64,000 nt of DNA, from assembly GCA_011390635.1 (NCBI GenBank), contig JAABSA010000003.1:106479-170478 (forward strand). The letters run 5' to 3'. This stretch comes from Desulfotignum sp. GTDB lineage: Bacteria; Desulfobacterota; Desulfobacteria; Desulfobacterales; Desulfobacteraceae. Position 1 is the stretch's first letter. Each line of letters opens with the position of its first letter. Both the position numbers and the translations under genes were made by a program. Shown here one piece after another: positions 53,621 through 60,576 of the stretch. The notes under the pieces were generated by a model that was given only the letters and a program-made list of their open reading frames with translations, did not search any database and was not told the origin of the DNA.

Positions 53621-54586
53621 ATGACCCAAGACACACTGAAAACCACATATGAGCGCCAGGCCCGAATGCTGGCCGACCGGGTGAAGAAAAGATACCACCA
53701 CCTGCGCAAACGGTTTGCCCGCCAGAACCTGGAGATCTTCCGGCTCTACGACTGGGATATCCCGGAGATCCGGGCCGTGGTGGACTGGTATGCCGGCCAT
53801 CTGGTGGTGGGGGAATACAGCCGGAAACAGTCCACAAAAGAGTGGCTGCCGTTCATGGGCATATCCGTGGCCCGGGCCATGGGCGTGCCCGAAGACCGGC
53901 TCCACCTGAAGATCCGGCGGGCAGGCATCAAGGAAGGCACCCGGTACCAGAGGATCAACCATGTGAACCGCAAGATCCCTATGGCGGAAAGGGACCTGAC
54001 ATTTCTGATCAACCCTACCGATTTTGTGGACACCGGACTGTTCTCCGACCACCGCAACACCCGGCAGATGGTCCGGGAACGGGCCGGGGGGAAGCGTTTT
54101 TTAAACCTTTACTGCTACACCGGCGCATTTACCTGTTATGCAGCCAAAGGCGGCGCCGCAGGGACCGTGTCTGTGGACCGGTCTGAAACCGCGGTAAACT
54201 GGGTCCGGGAAAACCTGGAGATCAACGGCCTGTGGGGACCGGCTCATGAGCTGATCCAGGAAGACACCCTGGGTTTTCTCTCCCGGCCTTCCCCGGATTA
54301 TCAGGGCTTTGACCTGGCCGTAGTGGACCCGCCTTCCTTCTCCACCACCCGGGTGCGCGGCGCCCATTTTGACATTGCCAGGGACCATCCCGGCCTGCTC
54401 ACCGCGGTTTTTGAACGCATGACACCGGGCGGCACCGTGTTTTTTTCAACCAACCACCAGAACTTTGATCTGGACACCCGCGGCCTGGCCGTCTCCTGCA
54501 TCACTGAAATCACCGCCAAAACCATCCCCGAAGATTTTCGCAGCAAGCGCAGGCAGATTCACCGGGCCTGGGAAATCATCGTGTGA
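53621..54586 (+). CDS. RlmK-like class I SAM-dependent rRNA methyltransferase
   Basis: Methyltransferase of 321 residues resembling the C-terminal (RlmK, m7G2069 of 23S rRNA) half of enterobacterial RlmKL. Seen: RLYDWDIPEIRAVVDWYAGH, the SAM motif I FLNLYCYTGAFTCYAAKGGA, VSVDRSETAVNWVRENLEING, the NPPY-like VVDPPSFS and HQNFDLDTRG. The ATG follows GGCAGGATAAC. It stands alone on the plus strand between two decayed accessory stretches. Exact base target is inferred from the family only. Confidence 0.88.
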   Translation: MTQDTLKTTYERQARMLADRVKKRYHHLRKRFARQNLEIFRLYDWDIPEIRAVVDWYAGHLVVGEYSRKQSTKEWLPFMGISVARAMGVPEDRLHLKIRRAGIKEGTRYQRINHVNRKIPMAERDLTFLINPTDFVDTGLFSDHRNTRQMVRERAGGKRFLNLYCYTGAFTCYAAKGGAAGTVSVDRSETAVNWVRENLEINGLWGPAHELIQEDTLGFLSRPSPDYQGFDLAVVDPPSFSTTRVRGAHFDIARDHPGLLTAVFERMTPGGTVFFSTNHQNFDLDTRGLAVSCITEITAKTIPEDFRSKRRQIHRAWEIIV

Positions 54587-54741
54587 CGTCTGATCCTTCA
54601 CCGGCCGTCTCTTCATTATTTTCTCCGGCCGTCAGCGCGGCCAGATGCCGCCTTCAGCGGTCGGCGGGATTGGCTTGTCGCGTGACACTTTCTACGTACA
54701 ATGTATCTGGACAGAAATCCTGCCGTCCCTGCCTGAACAAC

Positions 54742-54802
54742 GGTTCTGCAGCAGTTCCGCAATGGTTTCCGATGTGAACCGGGCCACCTGCAGGGAATCA
54801 AA
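54742..54802 (-). pseudogene. Internal fragment of a tag (3-methyladenine glycosylase) gene
   Basis: These 61 bases match 59108-59168 of the intact tag gene at about 57 positions. On the minus strand they read LQVARFTSETIAELLQN, the helix-hairpin part of Tag. Nothing before or after matches the gene, so it is an isolated fragment. Its place outside any open gene and high identity point to a fairly recent ectopic copy. 54587-54741 shows no gene. Confidence 0.7.
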
Positions 54803-54836
54803 CTCAGCAGCTAACCAAGCAGTTTCGGTCTTACAT

Positions 54837-54936
54837 TAATAACGCCTTCAAAAAATGTATCAGCTATTGAAAAATCCGCCAGAATGATAGAAGAAAGAAA
54901 AGGTTGTGTCGGCGGTGGGGCCATGACGGGTTATAT
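54837..54936 (-). other. attC-like palindrome b (after PIN remnant)
   Basis: In the minus direction GATATAACCCG at one end and GGCGTTATTA at the other match degraded R'' and R' boxes; CCGCC and GGCGG arms lie inside. It directly follows the PIN gene stop, the place expected in a cassette. The pairing is less complete than in sites a and d. Confidence 0.35.
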
Positions 54937-54943
54937 CACCCTT

Positions 54944-55330
54944 TTATTTTTGATTTTCAATTTCTGTTAGCGCGTTGGCCGGTGATAATATTTGGATATG
55001 TTCCCAAGAACCGATATCCAGTAAATGCAGGTCACCTGATATTATCAAGTCGGCATTGGCCTCCGAAGCGCATTCCAGAATCATGACGTCATCCGGATCA
55101 GCTGAGATCACCCGAATTCGACGACCTGGTTTCACCAGAGTACATGAGTAGTACAGTTCTTCAACCAAAACAAATGCCTGTTCAGGTGAAAGGCCAAATT
55201 TTGGACGCTGTAAAACCTCCCGTACTTCATCAAGAATCGGCAAAGACGTGAGGCAGTGCATAGTACCATTTACAATATGTTCAATAAGGCGGGCAGGTGG
55301 TCCTCCAAATAGAAATCCCGAGATGATCAT
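54944..55330 (-). pseudogene. 5'-truncated PIN-domain toxin gene
   Basis: The 128-codon frame reads as a COG1569-type PIN protein: ISGFLFGGPPARLIEHIVNG, TSLPILDEVREVLQRPKFG, RVISADPDDVMILECASEA and DLIISGDLHLLD, with the later acidic active-site residues. The usual first ten residues with the first catalytic Asp (an IDTNV-type start) are missing: directly upstream the sequence becomes a tag gene piece. No ribosome site precedes the ATG. The gene was probably cut and joined by recombination, so active toxin is unlikely. An attC-like site follows. Confidence 0.7.
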
Positions 55331-55384
55331 TCACCATGCCGGTAGCCATGCATGTGGGCGTACATGATGATGGAGCCGGTGAAC
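55325..55384 (-). pseudogene. 3' fragment of a tag gene, frameshifted, fused to the PIN remnant
   Basis: Minus-strand sequence reads GRFTGSIIMYAHMH, matching the KFTGSTIIYAHMQ segment of Tag, then a one-base insertion shifts ATGMVNDHL out of frame. It resembles 58834-58891 in the intact gene at roughly 85-90% of positions. The end of the fragment merges into the start of the PIN frame. The open frame carrying this piece has no other recognisable part. Confidence 0.65.
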
Positions 55385-55449
55385 CTGCCGTTTATAGCCT
55401 GAAGTTTAGGAAAATCAAGATACATGGATGCTGTATTTTTTTTGTTTTT

Positions 55450-55490
55450 ATTCTTTTTCCATGTGACACATTTCCTTTCTTTTGCATTTG
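55450..55490 (-). repeat. Partial copy of the ferredoxin-like gene start
   Basis: Reading minus, TGCAAAAGAAAGGAAATGTG and CACATGGAAAAAGAATAA parallel the leader and first codons of the gene at 56923 (TGCAAAAGACAGGAAATGTG, CATATGGAAAAGGAAAAA). The copy stops at a TAA after four codons (MEKE). It links the SRPBCC gene end to the tag piece, a sign of local rearrangement. Confidence 0.6.
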
Positions 55491-55504
55491 GCTGACGGCC
55501 AGGA

Positions 55505-55957
55505 TCAGCCATTTGCGGCAAAATAACCTGACAGGAGCCGCTGCCACTCTGTGATGAATTCCCTGTATGCCTCAGCCGTGAAACCCGAGACAAAGGCTTC
55601 TCCCGTCTCAGAGAGCGCAATATACCTGTAGGTGACCGCAATCTGTGTGTGCTGATCGGCCAGGGCCTCACAGCCTACTTTCACAATCCCGACCTTGTCA
55701 CCGGGTTCAACCTTGTAAAACTCTACACAATGGACGTCCGGACGGTATCTTTTTACCAGCCAGATCGCCTCGGCCCCAGCGTGGTCATGGGACTTTGTCA
55801 AAAACACATAGTCTTCAGACAGCTCCTTTGTGCCCATGACATTCTCATAGTCCCATCCCGGCATCCAGTGTTTTTCCCCTTCAGGACTGAAAAGAGGAAA
55901 AACCCTTGATACCGGCTGCGGCACCGCAAATGACATACTATGTTCCACTGATTTCAT
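55505..55957 (-). CDS. SRPBCC (START-like) family protein
   Basis: Small lipid/ligand-binding fold protein of 150 residues: MKSVEHSMSFAVPQPVSRVFPLFSPEGEKHW (seen as VPQPVSRVFPLF and GEKHWMPGWDYE), then AIWLVKRYRPDVHCVEFYKV and a C-terminal helix AYREFITEWQRLLSGYF. The start at 55957 follows CCGGGGAGACAAAA. A further 28 upstream codons are open but unconserved. SRPBCC proteins bind hydrophobic ligands; the role is unknown. It looks intact, unlike most neighbours. Confidence 0.75.
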   Translation of the reverse strand: MKSVEHSMSFAVPQPVSRVFPLFSPEGEKHWMPGWDYENVMGTKELSEDYVFLTKSHDHAGAEAIWLVKRYRPDVHCVEFYKVEPGDKVGIVKVGCEALADQHTQIAVTYRYIALSETGEAFVSGFTAEAYREFITEWQRLLSGYFAANG

Positions 55958-56021
55958 TTTTGTCTCCCCGGGGCCGACCCCAAACATCTGCTGCTCATCT
56001 ATTGTTATAAATCGATTTTGA

Positions 56022-56252
56022 TTAAGACTGATGAGTGGCATATTCGTCCAAAAGACGGCGGATCATCTTCTGATACTGCGTGTTGTGCTTTTTGGCTTCC
56101 TTTTTAAAAAAATCGACGCTGATTTTGCTTAAAGCAATCGTTACTTTTACGGTCTCGTCTTTGAGAGCAAGTTCTTCAGGGGAAGGCAGAAAGTCGGAAA
56201 TGACTTTTACGTTTCCCATTGGTTCATTCGTATATGTTGTTTTCTTTTTCAT
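56022..56252 (-). CDS. brnA: BrnA/CopG-type antitoxin, second module
   Basis: Antitoxin of 76 residues starting MKKKTTYTNEPMGNVKVISDF, with SPEELALKDETVKVTIALSK and a helix SVDFFKKEAKKHNTQYQKMIRRLLDEYA (in parts), the ribbon-helix-helix layout that partners BrnT. It overlaps the brnT2 frame by 29 bases, again in toxin-first order. An earlier in-frame start twelve codons up is possible. Intact; no strong ribosome site, so it depends on translation of the gene before it. Confidence 0.8.
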   Translation of the reverse strand: MKKKTTYTNEPMGNVKVISDFLPSPEELALKDETVKVTIALSKISVDFFKKEAKKHNTQYQKMIRRLLDEYATHQS

Positions 56253-56517
56253 AGATTTTTTTGCCCTTTCGCCAATATCCGGCGCCAAAAATTCTGATTT
56301 TGTTGGAACGATAGGTGAACCTTACAGTTAAAATACCCTCAGAAACTTGCCCTAAACAATAGTAACGTTTTTCATCAATGGTGTGTTCAAGGTCTTCGAG
56401 AATGATACGATTGTGGTCTAAAAAAGCCAATTGTGCCAGAGCAAATGATACGCCATGTTTCTTTTGGTTCGCCTTGTCTTTTTACTCATCCCATTCAAAA
56501 TTTGTTTTCTTAGCCAT
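56224..56517 (-). pseudogene. brnT: BrnT ribonuclease toxin, second module, with an in-frame TAA
   Basis: Frame of 97 codons: MAKKTNFEWDE, TAA at codon 12 (56484-56482), then KDKANQKKHGVSFALAQLAF, DEKRYYCLGQVSEGILTVRFTY and a final KIRIFGAGYWRKGKK. The codon after FEWDE is Asn or similar in related proteins, so one substitution gives the stop. An internal TTG start near 56430 could make a shortened product without the first strand. The last motif has IFGAGYW in place of the usual ISAR/A core, so it had begun to diverge. Confidence 0.8.
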
Positions 56518-56566
56518 ATGTTGAATTTAAGATTTCAATGGAAGAATGTCAATATAATAATATGGC

Positions 56567-56923
56567 TTAAAATATGGGCTGATTTATAACGGGCAGCCCA
56601 GCCGCATCCCTTAGATCAACACGGCGCGCCTTTACTTTTGTTACCAGCCTGTCTCCCACATCATTGAGTAAAAGACAAACCTCCAAAGGATTTCCGCACC
56701 GCTGGTAATGGGTCCTGCACTCGCAGTTCAGGACAGCTACCGATTCTGCCTTACCCAGTATCTCCATGGCCTGCTCTGTCGGAAGCACCCATTGTTTTGT
56801 TTGAAAAGATTCTGAAACAGGAATAACCTTTGCCGCGTAGGAAATCCGGCCTTTGCCCAGCCATTCGTCATATTTGGCAATTCTTTTTTCCAGAAACGCA
56901 TCAGCATATTTTTCCTTTTCCAT
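56567..56923 (-). CDS. Truncated ferredoxin-like [4Fe-4S] protein
   Basis: Protein of 118 residues starting MEKEKYADAFLEKRIAKYDE behind AGGAAATGTGCCAT. A CECRTHYQRCGNPLEVC motif near residue 87 has four Cys in a CxCx6-8CxxPxxxC pattern. Related proteins I recall continue after GDRLVTKVKA with a second Cys-rich end (CSCCSCCC-like), which is absent here: the last 15 residues (RDAAGLPVINQPIF) are unrelated and overlap an attC-like site. So the gene probably lost its 3' end to cassette recombination. It follows the GNAT gene by 24 bases. Confidence 0.6.
   Translation of the reverse strand: MEKEKYADAFLEKRIAKYDEWLGKGRISYAAKVIPVSESFQTKQWVLPTEQAMEILGKAESVAVLNCECRTHYQRCGNPLEVCLLLNDVGDRLVTKVKARRVDLRDAAGLPVINQPIF
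56584..56646 (-). other. attC-like palindrome e (end of the ferredoxin-like gene)
   Basis: In the minus direction GGTAACAAAAG opens and GCCCGTTATAA closes a 63-base segment, matching R'' (RYYYAAC-like) and R' (GTTRRRY-like) boxes, with GGCGCGCC inside. Internal pairing is weak. The end overlaps the last codons of the truncated gene. Confidence 0.35.
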
Positions 56924-56947
56924 ATGGCACATTTCCTGTCTTTTGCA

Positions 56948-57388
56948 TTATTGGCCGCCCAACTGCTTTTTGAACCCCTTATGGCCGCCCGGAGAATACC
57001 CCTGGGATTCATAAAAACGGTGGGCATCCTCCCTGTCATTTTCAGTAACCAGTATAACCAGGGAACAGCCGCACCCAATGGCGTACTGCTCAGCTGAAGA
57101 CATCAACGCTGTTCCTATGCCTGTACGCCGGCACTGCTTATCCACAATGAAATCTTCAATCACCATGAAGGGGCTGCAATCGCCGTAAAGGCTCTGGCAC
57201 ACGACCCCCATGCAGAATCCCACCAGCACATCGTTTTGTTTTGCCGCAAACAGAACATAATCCTTATCTTTTGACAGGCGTTGGAACATCTCCGCCATCT
57301 TATTGATATCAGACGACTCTCCCCAGAATTACGTGAACAATCCATCAAGCGCGTTGAGGTCTTTGTCTTTCAAATTTGTGATTTCCAT
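56948..57388 (-). pseudogene. GNAT N-acetyltransferase with an in-frame TAA
   Basis: Frame of 146 codons: MEITNLKDKDLNALDGLFT, TAA at codon 20 (57331-57329), then FWGESSDINKMAEMFQRLS, a central DFIVDKQCRRTGIGTALM with the acetyl-CoA pyrophosphate loop (R/QxxGxG/A), LVTENDREDAHRFYESQGY and a short end. The stop replaces a residue normally Gln (CAA to TAA). A restart at an internal ATG would drop the first strand and helix. Otherwise a typical small acetyltransferase (about 145 residues). It follows an attC-like site c. Confidence 0.78.
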
Positions 57389-57401
57389 GTTCGATCTCTT
57401 T

Positions 57402-57519
57402 GGCTAAGGGCCCAGGTCAGCCGCGATAGTCGGATGCAACCGGATTGTTCCCGCTCAAGCGGCAACGCTCGGCATGTGGCACGGCGTCTTTTTGCAGTCG
57501 CTCATAATGCGTTGTTATT
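57402..57519 (-). other. attC-like palindrome c (after the 149-residue protein)
   Basis: In the minus direction AATAACAACGC opens and GGGCCCTTAGCC closes the segment, matching RYYYAAC-like and GTTRRRY-like ends (one base off). An internal hairpin GTTGCCGCTTGAGCGGGAAC is clear; the long-arm pairing is imperfect. About 118 bases, within the attC size range. Confidence 0.4.
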
Positions 57520-57530
57520 TTTTTATGATT

Positions 57531-57980
57531 CTAATGCTTATCAGTTTCTATTAATTCTTTGACTTCCCTGAAAAAAGCATCCTTGTCTAATTCCCCATCA
57601 TCAGAAATCGGAAATTTTGCGACAACCTCGATCAGGACGTTATTAATCATCGTGTGTTCACTGTAGGCCGGATCTGTTTTCAAATAAGGCTTAACTCGCT
57701 CATCATCAGCCATAAGTCTCATAAGGGCAGCAATACGATTCATAATTGAATAGAATTTCGATTCGTCTTGTCCAAATTCTTTAACAATTGCGCCACCAAA
57801 TCGGTTCATGGGATTATCTTTAAATCGTATTTGCTGAATTTCTCCAGACTCTTCATCAAACAAGTCAATTCCTTTGGTTTCAGGATTTTCAATAGGCATC
57901 TGATAGGTTCCAGCTGCACTGCCAAGCTGAAGAGCAAATTGTAATTCTTCTGGATCAACCGGAAGGTTCCATTTAGGCAT
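57531..57980 (-). CDS. Hypothetical protein, cassette-like
   Basis: Acidic soluble protein of 149 residues, start MPKWNLPVDPEELQFALQLG behind TTGGAGGAATAA. No signal peptide or membrane segment. Mixed helical content (DESKFYSIMNRIAALMRLMA) with an acidic C-terminus. AT-richer than the core genes. It is bounded by attC-like site d upstream (its leader begins at CGTTATAT) and site c downstream, the layout of a single-gene integron cassette. Intact; not recognised. Confidence 0.65.
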   Translation of the reverse strand: MPKWNLPVDPEELQFALQLGSAAGTYQMPIENPETKGIDLFDEESGEIQQIRFKDNPMNRFGGAIVKEFGQDESKFYSIMNRIAALMRLMADDERVKPYLKTDPAYSEHTMINNVLIEVVAKFPISDDGELDKDAFFREVKELIETDKH

Positions 57981-58001
57981 TTATTCCTCCAATATTACAA
58001 A

Positions 58002-58060
58002 ATATAACGTGCCCATCACCGTGCGAGGTCACGAAATCCGGTGCATGGGGCTTGTTCGGA
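58002..58060 (-). other. attC-like palindrome d (after the 111-residue protein)
   Basis: In the minus direction the site runs from TCCGAACAAGCCCC to GGGCACGTTATAT. Arms CCCAT+CACCG and CGGTG+ATGGG (58011-58022 and 58039-58051) pair with one extrahelical G, as in attC. The final CGTTATAT leads directly into the leader of the next gene. The best of the five sites. Confidence 0.55.
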
Positions 58061-58074
58061 TCTCATTTCAGGGT

Positions 58075-58410
58075 TCAGTCTTCTTTGTATTTTGCGCATT
58101 CAGCCAAGTGATCACGCTCGATCCGCTCGGCAACCTCGGCGGTGTTCTTGAAAACCGTCATGGTCGGGATCTTGAACTTGGTCTTCTTCCACCGTCTCAT
58201 CTTCTCGAAGTCCATGAAGATGCGTTTCCCCGTGGTGTCGTCATCCACAATGAAGATAGGACGGCGGTCCCATTTGATGCCGGGGAAGAGGTCGTGTTTC
58301 TGCAATTCATGATCGGGCGGCAGGGCATTCTTGAGCTGAGCAATTATCTCATCCGCATACTCGATCCAGATCATTTCCCACGGCCACTTGATTTCGAGCG
58401 AATCATCCAT
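58075..58410 (-). CDS. Hypothetical protein, cassette-like
   Basis: Protein of 111 residues, start MDDSLEIKWPWEMIWIEYAD. It has an amphipathic N-terminal half and a mixed beta part (RRPIFIVDDDTTGKRIFMDF, then KMRRWKKTKFKIP), ending KYKED. Only a weak GGAAAAAGAGAG precedes the ATG. An attC-like site begins 15 bases after the stop. Not recognised. Confidence 0.55.
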   Translation of the reverse strand: MDDSLEIKWPWEMIWIEYADEIIAQLKNALPPDHELQKHDLFPGIKWDRRPIFIVDDDTTGKRIFMDFEKMRRWKKTKFKIPTMTVFKNTAEVAERIERDHLAECAKYKED

Positions 58411-58627
58411 CTCTCTTTTTCCGAACAAGCTGTTGAACTGACATGGATACCATCAATGATTGAATATCAAACTGGATATCATGCGCATATGAAAAAAACC
58501 CAGATCTGTGTATCTTTATTATCTGATCTGATTCCATATCAGACAAATACTGTGGAGTAAAGCGATTTAGAAAACCAAAAATATTTGTGGGAGCATCTGG
58601 CTGACAAATCTTATAGACGTACCCCAA
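58403..58627 (-). CDS. Short open frame of uncertain status
   Basis: Open frame of 74 codons (residues such as ICQPDAPTNIFGFLNRFTPQ and FSYAHDIQFDIQSLMVSMS) with a TTG start and no good ribosome site. It overlaps the next gene's start by 8 bases. Could be the 3' part of a lost gene. The remainder up to 58785 holds a hairpin and no gene. Confidence 0.25.
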   Translation of the reverse strand: MGYVYKICQPDAPTNIFGFLNRFTPQYLSDMESDQIIKIHRSGFFSYAHDIQFDIQSLMVSMSVQQLVRKKRDG

Positions 58628-58680
58628 AAAAACCTAAGAGAGGGGGATCAGAAAAACTGTAGCATAGCGGAGCCTCCGGT

Positions 58681-58740
58681 GGGGACTTGCTGCAGGACTG
58701 TCGGAGCCCCTCAGGGCTTCCAGGCCGGCGGGAAGTCCCC
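58681..58740. repeat. Hairpin with GGGGACTT arms downstream of tag
   Basis: GGGGACTT (58681-58688) and AAGTCCCC (58733-58740) are inverted, with AGCCC/GGGCT nested inside. It lies 45 bases past the tag stop in the minus direction and may end that transcript, though no T-run follows. Confidence 0.4.
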
Positions 58741-58785
58741 GTCGAAGGCGGCATTCTTGCACCAGAGCCCCGAAACCCTTTTGCC

Positions 58786-59355
58786 CTAACCTGTTTCTTT
58801 GACCGCCTGATGCCGGAAACAGGACACCAGGTGGTCGTTCACCATGCCGGTGGCCTGCATGTGGGCATATATGATGGTGGAGCCGGTGAATTTGAAGCCC
58901 CGCTGCTTCAGGTCTTTGGAGAATGCATCAGATTCCTTTGAGGTGGCCGGCACCTGGTCCACGGATGTAAAGGTGTTGACCTTTTGGCGGCCGTCCACAA
59001 ACTGCCAGGCATACTGGTCGAATGAGCCGAATTTGGTCTGGATGTCCAGGAAGATCCGGGCGTTGTTCACGGCGGCATTGACTTTGAGCTTGTTGCGGAT
59101 GATGGCCGGGTTCTGCAGCAGTTCCGCAATGGTTTCCGGGGTGAACCGGGCCACCTGCAGGGGATCGAATCCGGCAAACGCTTTTCTGTAGCCATCTCTG
59201 CGTTTCAATATGGTGAGCCAGGACAATCCGGCCTGGGCCCCTTCCAGAACCAGGAACTCAAACAGTTTCTGGTCATCATGCACGGGCACGCCCCATTCTG
59301 TATCATGGTAGTTGATATATACCGGATCTTTCAGGCACCAGTCGCAGCGCTGCAT
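58786..59355 (-). CDS. tag: DNA-3-methyladenine glycosylase I
   Basis: Base-excision repair enzyme of 189 residues removing 3-methyladenine from DNA. Seen: RCDWCLKDPVYINYHDTEWG with zinc ligands Cys and His, EGAQAGLSWLTILKRRDGYR, the helix-hairpin-helix LLQNPAIIRNKLKV, TFTSVDQVPATSKESD, FKFTGSTIIYAHMQA and GMVNDHLVSC with the last zinc Cys/His. The start MQRCDWC follows CAGGGAGGAGTT; twenty codons of open frame upstream are ignored. Intact. Fragments of this gene occur 3.4-4.4 kb away. Confidence 0.95.
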   Translation of the reverse strand: MQRCDWCLKDPVYINYHDTEWGVPVHDDQKLFEFLVLEGAQAGLSWLTILKRRDGYRKAFAGFDPLQVARFTPETIAELLQNPAIIRNKLKVNAAVNNARIFLDIQTKFGSFDQYAWQFVDGRQKVNTFTSVDQVPATSKESDAFSKDLKQRGFKFTGSTIIYAHMQATGMVNDHLVSCFRHQAVKETG

Positions 59356-59501
59356 AACTCCTCCCTGTACCGGGATTTTTCCCGTAAAAATTTGCATTTT
59401 GGCGCAGGGTATCATAAAACCGGTTCAGGTGAAACAGGGGGAGCTGTTTTTCAATACAAAAACAGGGCAGCGTACTGGATCAGCATTGCTGTCAGATGTT
59501 C

Positions 59502-59529
59502 TTGACACTTTTTTTGACTGAACTATATT
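59502..59529 (+). promoter_or_regulatory. Sigma-70-type promoter of the moxR operon
   Basis: TTGACA (59502-59507) and TATATT (59524-59529) are 16 bases apart, about 65 bases before the moxR start. Both boxes are near consensus; nothing else in the tag-moxR gap competes. Confidence 0.7.
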
Positions 59530-59593
59530 AATACAGATTTTGGTTGTGGCCGGGTTTCGGCCATGTGAGAACTGCGGATATAAAGGAAAGATT

Positions 59594-60568
59594 ATGGAAG
59601 AGATCAAGGCGGCCATTACAGAAAACCATCTGATGATCAGCCGGATCAGAAAGGAGATTGCCAAGCGGCTGGTGGGCCAGGAAAAGCTGGTGGACAGCCT
59701 GTTGACAGGGCTTCTCACAGGCGGTCACGTGCTCATCGAGGGGGTGCCGGGACTGGCCAAGACCTCGGCGGTCAAGGCCCTGGCATCAGCCGTGCATGCG
59801 GATTTCAAGCGCATCCAGTTCACCCCGGACCTGCTGCCGGCAGATCTCACCGGCACCGAGATTTTCCGGCCCAAAACCATGGATTTTGTGACCAGAAAAG
59901 GGCCGTTGTTCAACCACATTATCCTGGCAGATGAGATCAACCGTGCCCCGTCCAAGGTCCAGTCCGCCCTTCTGGAGGCCATGGAGGAAAAACAGGTGAC
60001 CATCGGCGAGGAAACCTTTGCCCTGCCCTCTCCTTTTCTGGTGCTGGCCACCCAGAATCCCCTGGAGCAGGAAGGCACCTATCCGCTGCCCGAAGCCCAG
60101 GTGGACCGGTTCATGCTCAAGGTGCTCATCACCTATCCGGACCGGGCCCAGGAACTGGAAATCCTGAAAAAGACCAGTTTTGCACCCCCTGATCCCGTCG
60201 GGCCGGTGATCGATGTGGCGGAACTGGCTGCCATGTCCGCCCTGGTGGAACAGATCTTTGTGGATGAAAAACTCAAAGAGTACATCGTCAACCTGGTGGC
60301 AGCCACCCGGGAGCCGGCTGCTTTCGGCCTGGACATGGCCCGGTATATTGATTACGGGGCCTCTCCCAGGGCCACCATCTTCCTGGCAAAGGCGGCACGG
60401 GTCCAGGCGTTTTTAGAGGGGCGGGCCTATATCACGCCCCAGGATATCAAGATGGTGGGGCCGGATGTGCTGCGCCACCGGATTCTGCTGTCCTTTGAGG
60501 CGGAGGCGGACGAGGTGACCCCGGATGCCATTGTCACTGCATTGTTTGACGCTGTGGAAGTGCCCTGA
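59594..60568 (+). CDS. MoxR-family AAA+ ATPase
   Basis: AAA+ ATPase of 324 residues. Walker A is GVPGLAKTS (50-58), Walker B IILADEINRAP, followed by the sensor segment ATQNPLEQEGTYPLPEAQ and the MoxR C-terminal helical lid (DYGASPRATIFLAKAARV). The ATG at 59594 follows AAAGGAAAGATT; 18 upstream codons are dropped. MoxR ATPases act as chaperones with VWA-domain proteins, encoded just downstream, likely in envelope maturation or stress response. Confidence 0.93.
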   Translation: MEEIKAAITENHLMISRIRKEIAKRLVGQEKLVDSLLTGLLTGGHVLIEGVPGLAKTSAVKALASAVHADFKRIQFTPDLLPADLTGTEIFRPKTMDFVTRKGPLFNHIILADEINRAPSKVQSALLEAMEEKQVTIGEETFALPSPFLVLATQNPLEQEGTYPLPEAQVDRFMLKVLITYPDRAQELEILKKTSFAPPDPVGPVIDVAELAAMSALVEQIFVDEKLKEYIVNLVAATREPAAFGLDMARYIDYGASPRATIFLAKAARVQAFLEGRAYITPQDIKMVGPDVLRHRILLSFEAEADEVTPDAIVTALFDAVEVP

Positions 60569-60576
60569 ACATAAAA

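Noticed and set aside
52849..57388. TAA read as an amino acid in this lineage
   Set aside because: Core genes such as the DEAD-box helicase and iorA end at TAA, so general recoding is unlikely; nonsense mutation of unselected accessory genes is simpler.
52300..59400. CRISPR array or prophage
   Set aside because: No regularly spaced identical repeats and no phage structural or integrase genes; repeats present are single palindromes or gene fragments.
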